This document shows, piece by piece, positions 31,407 through 38,797 of a DNA stretch of 52,619 nucleotides. Where the stretch lies: NCBI GenBank assembly GCA_964510515.1, contig CAZEAU010000019.1:1-52619 (forward strand). Reading direction: 5' to 3'. Both the position numbers and the translations under genes were made by a program. The notes under the pieces are model-generated. The model ran no database searches, was not told the origin of the DNA, and saw nothing but the letters and a program-made list of their open reading frames with translations. The DNA is from SURF-21 sp964510515 (GTDB lineage: Bacteria; Actinomycetota; Geothermincolia; Geothermincolales; RBG-13-55-18). Every line of letters starts with the position of its first letter. Position 1 is the first letter of the stretch.

Positions 31407-32780
31407 TCACCCCAGTATGCTCTCCACGCAGAGGATGGCCGAAAGCGCGGCCCCCTCGATGGCCAGCCCCCTCCCCAGGTAGGTATCGCCCGCGAAGAAG
31501 AGGCCGTCCACCCCGGGGGCGCGCACGTCCGGCTTGAAATCGCCGGTGAGGCCGGGCTTGCGCGCCAGGCCGTCGCAGCCGGTGGTGAAATAGGGCAGCG
31601 CGAACTCCACCTCCTCGTCCGCGAAGGCATACAGCTCCTTGATGTCCTCCCAGTGCTGTTCCATGAGGCGCCCCAGGTTGAACTTGTCCTCCAGCTCCCC
31701 GGGCTCGGCCACGTTGTCGGTGACCAGGAGGTAGCGGCCCTCGGGCGCCACCCCGGGGTCGAAAGCGGTGGGGCTGAAGGCCTGCAGGGGCAGCCCGGTG
31801 CGGGGCGCCCTGAGCAGGGACATGAAAACCTGGCGCTCGTAGAGGGGACGGCGGGTGGCGGTGATGTATCCCAGCAGCCCCGTCCTCTCCCCCCGGATAT
31901 CCTCGATGCGCTTCAGCCACCATCCCGGAAGGGGGGAGTGGCGGCGGTCGAAATCCAGCACCTTGTCCAGGTGCCATACGGGCAGGGCGAGGACCACCAG
32001 CGGGGCGGTGACCAGGTCGCTGGAGATAAAACGCCACTCGGCCGCTATGGGGCTCGCGCCCTTGCGGGCCACCTTCACCCCCACCGCCTTGCCGCCCTCG
32101 CAGACCACCTGCTCCACGCGGGACCCGGTCCTCAGCTCCCCCCCCATTTCCTGGAAGGCCTCCACCAGGGGGCCGATGACCCCCCACATGCCGCCGCGCG
32201 GATAGGCGGCTATGAGCACCGCCCGGCCCTTGACCAGGGCCTCCTTGGCGATATGGAGGCACTCCCCCGCGGACTGCTCGCGCGCGTCGGGTATGGTGGT
32301 CATGATCATGCTCATGTTTTTCCACACCTCGCGCAGATTCCCGGCCAGCTTGTGCGCGTCCAGCCATTCCTCGAAGGAGCGGTTGTCCCAGGCCTTGAAA
32401 TCCGGCTCCTCCATGGCCGTGATGCCCTGCATGAGCTCGATGAAGCTCGCCTTCTCCTCGTCCGTGAGCTGGATGAAGGTCTGCATATCGCGCCAGGCGC
32501 CGTCCGCGTAGAGGTCGAGGGTCACCGAGAACCCGGCCCACTCGAACTCCTTGCCCACGCGGACGCCGAGCTCATGGCAGTAGCCCTTCTTCCCCATCTC
32601 GATCATGTGCAGGCCGATGTCCGTGCGGTAACCGCCCGGCAGGTCGTAGGACTGCATGCGACCTCCCGCCCTGGGGTACATCTCCAGCAGCAGGGTCTTC
32701 TTACCCGCCTGCTGCAGCTGCGTGGCCACCCCCAGGCCGGCTATGCCCGCTCCCACCACTATCGCGTCGTAGTCGCTCAT
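31407..32780 (-). CDS. FAD-dependent oxidoreductase, phytoene-desaturase-like
   Basis: A 457-residue flavoprotein of the CrtI / amine-oxidase superfamily. The FAD site is IVVGAGIAGLGVATQL (about residues 7-22) followed by LLLEMYPRAGGRM; YPRGGMWGVIGPL and the terminal LFFAGDTYLGRGLAIEGAA are family features. It resembles the 1509-2831 product in length and in the shared GLH and YPRGG segments. GGGAGGCGGG precedes the ATG. It sits 58 bases after the MoaD-like gene and is followed by the radical-SAM gene. Substrate unknown; hydrophobic polyprenyl-type molecules are usual for the family. Confidence 0.83.
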   Translation of the reverse strand: MSDYDAIVVGAGIAGLGVATQLQQAGKKTLLLEMYPRAGGRMQSYDLPGGYRTDIGLHMIEMGKKGYCHELGVRVGKEFEWAGFSVTLDLYADGAWRDMQTFIQLTDEEKASFIELMQGITAMEEPDFKAWDNRSFEEWLDAHKLAGNLREVWKNMSMIMTTIPDAREQSAGECLHIAKEALVKGRAVLIAAYPRGGMWGVIGPLVEAFQEMGGELRTGSRVEQVVCEGGKAVGVKVARKGASPIAAEWRFISSDLVTAPLVVLALPVWHLDKVLDFDRRHSPLPGWWLKRIEDIRGERTGLLGYITATRRPLYERQVFMSLLRAPRTGLPLQAFSPTAFDPGVAPEGRYLLVTDNVAEPGELEDKFNLGRLMEQHWEDIKELYAFADEEVEFALPYFTTGCDGLARKPGLTGDFKPDVRAPGVDGLFFAGDTYLGRGLAIEGAALSAILCVESILG

Positions 32781-32838
32781 CCCGCCTCCCTCGTTCTCGC
32801 GTACCCCTCCCAGGAATACCGCGCGCTTCGCGCCGCGC

Positions 32839-33117
32839 CTATCCGCCCGCCATGCGGGAGAGGATGAAGACCTCGTCCCCGTCCCGCAACTTCTCCTCCT
32901 CCTCCGCGAAGGGGTCGCCCCTCCGGCCCGCCTTGATCAGGGGGTGAAAGCGCTCCTCTCGCGCGTCCCACATGTTGTGCGGGAGGCGCGCCGCGAAGCG
33001 CCGGCCGATGAGCTGGAGGAGGTCGCCGAAGTCGGAGCCCGCGGGCAGCTCGTATTCCCCCTCCTTCTCACCGATATGGTGCCGGACTATGCCGGTGAAG
33101 CGCACCCTTATCCGCAT
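32839..33117 (-). CDS. MoaD/ThiS-family ubiquitin-like sulfur carrier
   Basis: A 92-residue beta-grasp protein. It starts MRIRVRFTGIVRHHIG and ends in the sulfur-carrier tail LRDGDEVFILSRMAGG, with the terminal Gly-Gly used for adenylation and thiocarboxylate formation in this family. GGAGGAAG lies just upstream. It follows an acyl-CoA dehydrogenase by 12 bases on the same strand, so it is probably co-transcribed with the beta-oxidation genes. No MoeB/ThiF-type activator, MoaE or tungsten oxidoreductase is present in the window, so its acceptor pathway is open. Confidence 0.82.
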   Translation of the reverse strand: MRIRVRFTGIVRHHIGEKEGEYELPAGSDFGDLLQLIGRRFAARLPHNMWDAREERFHPLIKAGRRGDPFAEEEEKLRDGDEVFILSRMAGG

Positions 33118-33129
33118 CTTCCTCCTCGC

Positions 33130-34284
33130 TCAGAATTTGCCCATGAGCAGGCGGCTGATGATCATCTTCTGTATCTCGCTGGTCCCCGCCCCGATGGTGC
33201 CCAGCTTGGCGTCGCGCAGCGTGCGCTCCACCGGGTATTCGCGGATATAGCCGTAGCCCCCGAAGATCTGCACCGCCTCGTTGGCCACCTTGAGGGCGTT
33301 CTCGGTGACGCTGAGCTTGCACACGCAGGCCTCCATCATCGCCGGAATGCCCTGGTCCTTCATCCAGGCCACACGGTAAACGAGCAGGCGCGAGGCGTCG
33401 AGCAGGCATTTCATCTCCGCGATCTTGAAGGCCACCGCCTGGAACTTGCCGATGGGGCGCCCGAACTGCTTGCGCTCCTTGGCGTACTCGATGCAGCGGT
33501 TGATGCTGCACTCCATGCCCCCCACGGCGGGGGCCACCATGATGGCGCGCTCCCACTCCAGGGTGGCCTTGCCCACGCCGTAGAAGCCCTCCCCCTCCGC
33601 GCCGAGCATGGCCGTGGCAGGAACGCGGCAATCGCTGAAGGCCAGTTCCGCCGTGGGCGAGGTGCGGTTGCCCATCTTGTCCAGCTCGCGGCTGACCTCG
33701 AAGCCGGGGATGTCCCGGTCCACGATGAAGGTGGTGATGCCCGCGGCGCCCTTCTCCTTGTCGGTCACCGCGGCCACGATGCACAGGTCGCAGATGGGGC
33801 CGTTGGTGATGAACATCTTGGCGCCGTTGATGACGAAGTCGTCGCCGTCACGCACGGCCGTGGTCTTCACCGAGGCAGCGTCCGAGCCGGCGTCCGGCTC
33901 GGTGAGGCCGAAGCTGCTGATCTTCTCCCCCGTGCTGATGGCCGGGAGGTAGTGTTTCTTCTGTTCCTCCGTGCCCATGACCCAGATAGGCACCGCGCCG
34001 ATGATGGTGTGAGCGCCCCAGGAGAGCGAGACCCCCGCGTCGGCCCCGCCGGCGCAGAAGGCGTCCATGGCGATGGCCGTGTCCAGAGCGCCCGCTCCCG
34101 AGCCCCCGTACTCCTCGGGGAAGGGCAGGCCCAACAGCCCCATCTCTGCCATCTTCTTCCACCCGTCCCAGAAGAACTCGCTCTTGCGGTCGTACTCCTC
34201 GGTGAAGGGGGCGATCTCCTTCTCCGCGAACTCCTTCACCTCTTTGAAGAAGGCCTTCTGTTCCTGAGAGAGCTCGAAGTCCAT
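33130..34284 (-). CDS. Acyl-CoA dehydrogenase, isovaleryl/long-chain type base
   Basis: A 384-residue FAD-dependent acyl-CoA dehydrogenase of normal length; FGLTEPDAGSDAASVKTTA and MFITNGPICDL are the FAD/substrate motifs. The C-terminal catalytic position reads IGAGTSEIQ, Ala366 in place of Glu, but Glu245 in LEWERAIM supplies the base at the position used by isovaleryl-CoA and long-chain dehydrogenases. It is therefore expected to be active on branched or longer acyl-CoA. GAGGAGGTAGG precedes the ATG. It belongs to the beta-oxidation run 33130-38234; electrons would leave through an ETF not seen here. Confidence 0.9.
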   Translation of the reverse strand: MDFELSQEQKAFFKEVKEFAEKEIAPFTEEYDRKSEFFWDGWKKMAEMGLLGLPFPEEYGGSGAGALDTAIAMDAFCAGGADAGVSLSWGAHTIIGAVPIWVMGTEEQKKHYLPAISTGEKISSFGLTEPDAGSDAASVKTTAVRDGDDFVINGAKMFITNGPICDLCIVAAVTDKEKGAAGITTFIVDRDIPGFEVSRELDKMGNRTSPTAELAFSDCRVPATAMLGAEGEGFYGVGKATLEWERAIMVAPAVGGMECSINRCIEYAKERKQFGRPIGKFQAVAFKIAEMKCLLDASRLLVYRVAWMKDQGIPAMMEACVCKLSVTENALKVANEAVQIFGGYGYIREYPVERTLRDAKLGTIGAGTSEIQKMIISRLLMGKF

Positions 34285-34385
34285 TTCCTACCTCCTCTTG
34301 CCTAGTGCGATCCTCTTGCGAGAACCCTCTCCCTTCCGCCTTGAATCTCCGCCGTCTTCTCCTCCCGCGCAAGCCCGCGATGGGG

Positions 34386-35528
34386 TCATTTCCCCAGCAG
34401 GGAACGGGCCATGACCACGCGCTGTATCTGATTGGTGCCGTCCCAGATCTGGTTGATCTTGGCGTCACGCATATATTTCTCCACCGGGTGGTCGCGCATG
34501 TAACCGTAGCCGCCGAAGACCTGCACCACGTCGGTGGTCACGCGCATGGCCATGTCCGAGCAGAAGGTCTTGGCGTATGCGGCTTGCGCGGAGAAGGCCG
34601 CCTGCTGCGTCTCCATCCAGGCCGCCTTCATGTACATGAGCCTGGCCGCCTCTATCTCCATGGCCATGTCCGCCAGCATGAACTGCACCGCCTGCATCTC
34701 GGCGATGGGCCGGCCGAACTGTACCCTCTCCCCGGCGTACTCCAGCGCCGCCTCCATGGCCGCCCGGGCGATGCCCACCGAGTTGCAGGCCACGCTGACC
34801 CTCGCCTTGTCCAGGGTGATCATGGCGATCTTGAAACCCTTGCCCTCCTCGCCCAGGAGGTCCTCAGCCGGCACGCGGCAATCGGAGAGGACGACCTCCG
34901 CCGTGGGGGAGGCCCTGACCCCCATCTTGCGCTCCTTCTTGCCCCCGCTGATGCCCGGGTTGTCCCCGCCCACCAGGAAGCAGGAGAGGCCGCGCACCCC
35001 GGCGGAGGGGTCGGTGGAGGCAAACACCGCCGTGAGGTCGGCCATGCCGCCGTTGGAGATGAAGCACTTGTTGCCGTTGAGGAGGTAACCGTCCCCGTCG
35101 CGCACCGCGGTGGTCTTCACCCCGGCCACGTCCGATCCCGCCCCGGGCTCGGTGAGGGCCATGGCCGCCAGCGAGGGGCGCGAGGTCAGCGCGCCGAAAT
35201 ATTTCTTCTTCTGCTCCTCCGTGCCCGCCACCAGCAGCGGGGTCGAGCCCAGGTTGTTGGCGCCCAGGATGGTCGCGAAGCCGCAACACCCCCAGGCTAT
35301 CTCCTCGCCCACGATGCAGGCGGTGAGGAAGTCCATGCCCTGGCCGCCGTATTCCTCGGGCACGTAAAGGTAGGTCAGGCCCGCCTTGAAGGCGGTGGCG
35401 ATGAAATCCTGCGGGTATTTCTCCTCCTCGTCGTGTTCCGCGGCGATGGGGCGTATCTCCTTCTCCGCGAATTCGTGGGCCACCTTGCGTATGGCCTCCT
35501 GTTCGTCGCTGAGCTCGAACGAGATCAC
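34386..35528 (-). CDS. Acyl-CoA dehydrogenase with Asp at the base position
   Basis: A 380-residue acyl-CoA dehydrogenase with AMALTEPGAGSDVAGVKTTA and KCFISNGGMADL motifs, and the C-terminal GGYGYMRDHPVEKYMRDAKI. The catalytic segment reads IWDGTNQIQR, so Asp363 replaces the usual Glu of IYEGT. The alternative isovaleryl-type position (TLDKARVSV) has no Glu either. Asp could still act as the base on a shifted or bulkier substrate. The start is GTG at 35528, marked by GGGAGGTAG. It is followed by another dehydrogenase 102 bases later and preceded by an enoyl-CoA hydratase. Confidence 0.88.
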   Translation of the reverse strand: MISFELSDEQEAIRKVAHEFAEKEIRPIAAEHDEEEKYPQDFIATAFKAGLTYLYVPEEYGGQGMDFLTACIVGEEIAWGCCGFATILGANNLGSTPLLVAGTEEQKKKYFGALTSRPSLAAMALTEPGAGSDVAGVKTTAVRDGDGYLLNGNKCFISNGGMADLTAVFASTDPSAGVRGLSCFLVGGDNPGISGGKKERKMGVRASPTAEVVLSDCRVPAEDLLGEEGKGFKIAMITLDKARVSVACNSVGIARAAMEAALEYAGERVQFGRPIAEMQAVQFMLADMAMEIEAARLMYMKAAWMETQQAAFSAQAAYAKTFCSDMAMRVTTDVVQVFGGYGYMRDHPVEKYMRDAKINQIWDGTNQIQRVVMARSLLGK

Positions 35529-35593
35529 TTGGCTACCTCCCTGGCATTCTGGTCAAAGCGGCCGCGGACGTTTCCGGCACCCGGCCGCGCGGG

Positions 35594-36376
35594 CTACCTG
35601 CCCTGGAACTCGGGCTTGCGCTTCTCCTTGAACGCCGCCATGCCCTCCTTCTGATCCTGGGTGGAGAAGAGCAGGGAAAAGCATTTGCGCTCGAGGGAGA
35701 GCCCGGAGGTGAGGTCGGTGTTGAGCCCGTCGTTCACGCAGGCCTTGGCGCAGGCCAGGGCCACCGCCCCATTGCGTATGCAGCGGCGCGCGAGCTTCTT
35801 CGCCTCCTCCATGAGGTCCGCCACCGGGACGACCCTGTTCACCAGGCCCATGTCGCGGCAGGCCTGGGCATCGTAGAAGTCTCCGGTGAAGATAAGCTCC
35901 TTGGCGCGGTTGGGGCCCACCAGGCGGGGCAGCCGCTGCGTGCCGCCGGCGCCGGGGATGATGCCCAGGGTGATCTCGGGCATGGCGAAAACGGCCGTCT
36001 CGGAGGCCACGATCATGTCGCACACCAGGGCCAGCTCGGTGCCTCCGCCCAGCGCGTAGCCGCTCACCGCAGCGATGACCGGCTTGGGGATGCGCTCTAT
36101 CTTCTCGAAGCCGGAGAGGTCGGCCCCGTAGGCGGTGAGCATGTCGTGAGCGTACTTCCCGGACATCTCCTTGATGTCTCCCCCGGCGGCGAAATCGCCC
36201 TCCCCACCGGTGACGATGACCGCCCTCACCGCCTCGTCCCTGGCCAGCATGTCGGCGGCTTCACCCAGCTCCGCGATGAGCTCCAGGTTGAGCGCGTTCT
36301 TGGCCTCGGGACGGTTGAGGCGAAGGACGGCTATCCCTTCCTCGTCCGCCTCCACGACAACATACTTAAAATTCAT
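35594..36376 (-). CDS. Enoyl-CoA hydratase (crotonase family)
   Basis: A 260-residue crotonase. Both hydratase glutamates are present: Glu114 in ALGGGTELAL and Glu134 in AMPEITLGIIPGAGGTQRL, so syn-hydration of trans-2-enoyl-CoA is expected. The oxyanion-hole glycines (FAAGGDIKEM) are intact. The ATG at 36376 is fixed by GAGGAGG just upstream; the longer frame adds 22 proline- and glycine-rich residues. It lies in the middle of the beta-oxidation run, between a second crotonase and the acyl-CoA dehydrogenases. Confidence 0.91.
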   Translation of the reverse strand: MNFKYVVVEADEEGIAVLRLNRPEAKNALNLELIAELGEAADMLARDEAVRAVIVTGGEGDFAAGGDIKEMSGKYAHDMLTAYGADLSGFEKIERIPKPVIAAVSGYALGGGTELALVCDMIVASETAVFAMPEITLGIIPGAGGTQRLPRLVGPNRAKELIFTGDFYDAQACRDMGLVNRVVPVADLMEEAKKLARRCIRNGAVALACAKACVNDGLNTDLTSGLSLERKCFSLLFSTQDQKEGMAAFKEKRKPEFQGR

Positions 36377-36451
36377 ACCGCCTCCTCTGATATCGGACCC
36401 CCCGGGGGGGGAAAGCGTTTCCTGCCTGCCCGCTGCGGGCATCAGGGCCTC

Positions 36452-37315
36452 TCACTCGAAGAGCTCCTCCGCGTCCTCTACCTCCTCGCCTCGCGCTCCG
36501 GCCTCCTCCCCGGCGTTGCCCCCGCCGCCCCCGCCGCCGCGCGCCTCCTCCGCCGCGGGCTGGGCATAGCGCCTCAGCGACAAAGCGGGCTCCCCGCTCG
36601 CGAAGCAGGTGGTGAAGCATTCCGCCTCGTAGTCGAGACCGCGCCCCAGCTCCATGTCCAGGGAATGGTTGAGGCATCTCTTCGCCTGGTAGAGGGCCAT
36701 CCTCCCGCCCATGACCAGCCTCTCCGTCATCTCCTCCACGGCGCCGACGAGTCGCTCCCCGTCCACGGCCAGGTTAACCAGCCCCCACTCCTCCGCCCGG
36801 CCGGCGTCGAGGACCATGCCGGTGAAGACCATCTCTCGGGCCCGTCGCAGGCCCACCAGGCGCGCCAGTCTCTGGGTGCCTCCCCCGCAGGGTATCATCC
36901 CCAGCCTGACCTCGGGGAAGGCGAAACGCGCCGTCCGCGACGCCACCACCAGGTCGCATGCCAGGCATATCTCGAGGCCCAGGCCCATGGCTACGCCGTT
37001 GACCGCGGCAATGGTGGGGAGGGGGAATTCGGCGATGCGGGCGGTGAAGGCCTGCGCCTCGCGCGCGCGGCGTCGGGCGAGGAGCGGCCCGGCCTGCTCC
37101 AGCCCCGCCATGTCCATGCCCGCACAGAAGGCATCGCCGTGTCCGGTGAATACCAGCGCCCTGACGTCGGCGTCAACCTCGACGCGTGACAGCTGCGCCC
37201 ACGCGGCGCGCATGCCCTGGGAGGAAAGGGCGTTCATGCGTCCGGGGTGAGAGAAATAGAGCCATCCCGCCCCGCCCCTCTTCTCGAAGAAGATGGTATC
37301 GCTTCCCTCTGCCAT
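36452..37315 (-). CDS. Enoyl-CoA hydratase-family protein with acidic tail
   Basis: A 287-residue crotonase with the oxyanion-hole segment FCAGMDMAGL and both hydratase glutamates, Glu115 (MGLGLEICLA) and Glu135 (FAFPEVRLGMIP). The first 255 residues cover the normal fold. The last 35 or so form an unusual extension with a seven-glycine run and then an acidic end (EEVEDAEELFE). The glycine run is coded by GC-rich repeats. It lies 75 bases upstream of the other crotonase and 34 bases downstream of the 3-hydroxyacyl-CoA dehydrogenase. Confidence 0.86.
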   Translation of the reverse strand: MAEGSDTIFFEKRGGAGWLYFSHPGRMNALSSQGMRAAWAQLSRVEVDADVRALVFTGHGDAFCAGMDMAGLEQAGPLLARRRAREAQAFTARIAEFPLPTIAAVNGVAMGLGLEICLACDLVVASRTARFAFPEVRLGMIPCGGGTQRLARLVGLRRAREMVFTGMVLDAGRAEEWGLVNLAVDGERLVGAVEEMTERLVMGGRMALYQAKRCLNHSLDMELGRGLDYEAECFTTCFASGEPALSLRRYAQPAAEEARGGGGGGGNAGEEAGARGEEVEDAEELFE

Positions 37316-37349
37316 GTGCTTCCGTCCTTCGCCGCCGTGCGCTGCTGTC

Positions 37350-38234
37350 CTAGAGCTTCCAGTAGCTTTCCCGCTTGCCGCCGGAGTAGTCGTAATACCC
37401 CCTGCCCGTCTTCCTGCCCAGCAGCCCCGCGGCCACCATGCGCTTCATCAGCGGAGCAGGGTTGTACTTGGGGTCGCCGGTGTCGTTGTAGATGGCCAGG
37501 CAGGCGTTGGAGAGGACGTCGATGCCGGTCATGTCCGCCAACTCCAGGGGGCCCATGGGGAGATTGAAGCCCAGGCGCATGGCTTTGTCGATGTCTGCGG
37601 GGGAGGCCACCCCGGCCTCCAGCATCCTGGCGGCCTCGACCCCCATGGTCAGGTAGAGCCGGTTGCAGATGAAACCCGCGTGGTCCTTGAGCACGCGCAC
37701 CGTTTCCTTGCCCACCGACTGCGCCCAGGCCTCCGCGGCGTCCATGGTCTCTTGCGAGGTCTGCAGCCCGCGGATGATCTCGCACAGGCGCATGAGGGGG
37801 ACCGGGCTGAAGAAATGCGTTCCCACCACATGTTCCGGACGCCTGGTGGCCGCGGCGATGGAGGAGATGGGGATGGCCGAGGTATTGGAGGCCAGGATGG
37901 CGTGGGGGGGGCATACCTCGTCCAGTTTCGCGAATACCTCCTTCTTCACCTCCAGGTTCTCAAAGACCGCCTCCACCACGAGGTCGGCGTCGGAGGCGTC
38001 CTCCAGCCTGGTGGTGGTGGAGAGGTTGGCGAGGGCGGCGTCGTGCGCCTCCTGGGATATCTTCTCCTTGGAGAGGAACTTGCCCAGCGAGTTCTTGATC
38101 GCCTCCAGGCCCCTGGAGGTGAACTCCTCCTCGACGTCATGCATCTTCACCCTGTAGCCGGCGGCGGCGGATACCTGGGCGATGCCGCCGCCCATCAGGC
38201 CGGACCCGACCACGAACACGTTCGCTATCTCCAT
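37350..38234 (-). CDS. hbd: 3-hydroxyacyl-CoA dehydrogenase (3-hydroxybutyryl-CoA type)
   Basis: A 294-residue NAD(P)-dependent dehydrogenase. The Rossmann motif is VVGSGLMGGGIAQV (residues 8-21); the active-site His is His140 in VGTHFFSPVPLM, and ILASNTSAIPI precedes it. The C-terminal helical domain with GFICNRLYLTMGVEAARML and PMGPLELADMTGID is complete. It oxidises 3-hydroxyacyl-CoA to 3-ketoacyl-CoA, or the reverse in butyrate-type synthesis. GAGGAGGTC lies ahead of the ATG. It is the first gene of the minus-strand beta-oxidation run; a thiolase is missing from the window. Confidence 0.92.
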   Translation of the reverse strand: MEIANVFVVGSGLMGGGIAQVSAAAGYRVKMHDVEEEFTSRGLEAIKNSLGKFLSKEKISQEAHDAALANLSTTTRLEDASDADLVVEAVFENLEVKKEVFAKLDEVCPPHAILASNTSAIPISSIAAATRRPEHVVGTHFFSPVPLMRLCEIIRGLQTSQETMDAAEAWAQSVGKETVRVLKDHAGFICNRLYLTMGVEAARMLEAGVASPADIDKAMRLGFNLPMGPLELADMTGIDVLSNACLAIYNDTGDPKYNPAPLMKRMVAAGLLGRKTGRGYYDYSGGKRESYWKL

Positions 38235-38433
38235 GCTGACCTCCTCGTAGTCCGACGTCCTGTCATATTCATCCCGATAAGCTGGATATACTGGGTTTTC
38301 TCATGCCGCGCCGACCTCGCGTGCCGACAGCGCTAAAAGTATATCACGAAATTGCGCGGGGAATGTACAGGCGCACGGCCGCACGGGCGCGGCGAAGCGG
38401 CAGCGCATGCCGCGATTATGTTAGCCTCAAGGT

Positions 38434-38745
38434 ATGGAGCCTATGCATGCGCATGACGGCCGGGGCCACCCGCCCATGGGAGAGGCGCTGGACGCGGTTA
38501 AGGCGACGCGCTATCGGTTCGGGACCATGGCCCACGCCGGCGAGGACCTGGAGTATTCCGTCGCCGGCTTGCGCCTCCGGCTGGAACAGGCTCATCGCTT
38601 CCTCTCCCGGCCCGGAAACGCCGCCCGCACGGCCGCCGCGATCATCGCCGTCGCCGCGGCGGTCGATCTCGCGCGCGGCTGGCTCAGCCTCCGGCGCAGG
38701 CCGGCTCCCTTCATGCGCCGCCTGGCGCAGCGATTCAGGCCCTGA
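38434..38745 (+). CDS. Small membrane protein, 103 residues
   Basis: No family recognised. The product has a polar N-terminal half (MEPMHAHDGRGHPPMGEALD) with an amphipathic helix, one membrane segment near residues 65-80 (TAAAIIAVAAAVDLA) and a very basic C-terminus (RRRPAPFMRRLAQRF). This suggests a single-pass protein with its C-terminus in the cytoplasm. AAGG lies shortly before the ATG. Overlapping frames exist in this GC-rich DNA, so the call is tentative, but the hydrophobic pattern and position in an otherwise empty gap support it. Confidence 0.5.
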   Translation: MEPMHAHDGRGHPPMGEALDAVKATRYRFGTMAHAGEDLEYSVAGLRLRLEQAHRFLSRPGNAARTAAAIIAVAAAVDLARGWLSLRRRPAPFMRRLAQRFRP

Positions 38746-38797
38746 AGCGAAGCGCGCCCACGCAAGAGAGGGGGCCCCGGGGGACGGCCCGTGCCGG

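Noticed and set aside
33130..34284. Catalytically dead acyl-CoA dehydrogenase (Ala in IGAGTSE)
   Set aside because: Isovaleryl- and long-chain-type enzymes naturally have Ala or Gly there and use a Glu in the position of Glu245 (LEWERAIM), which is present.
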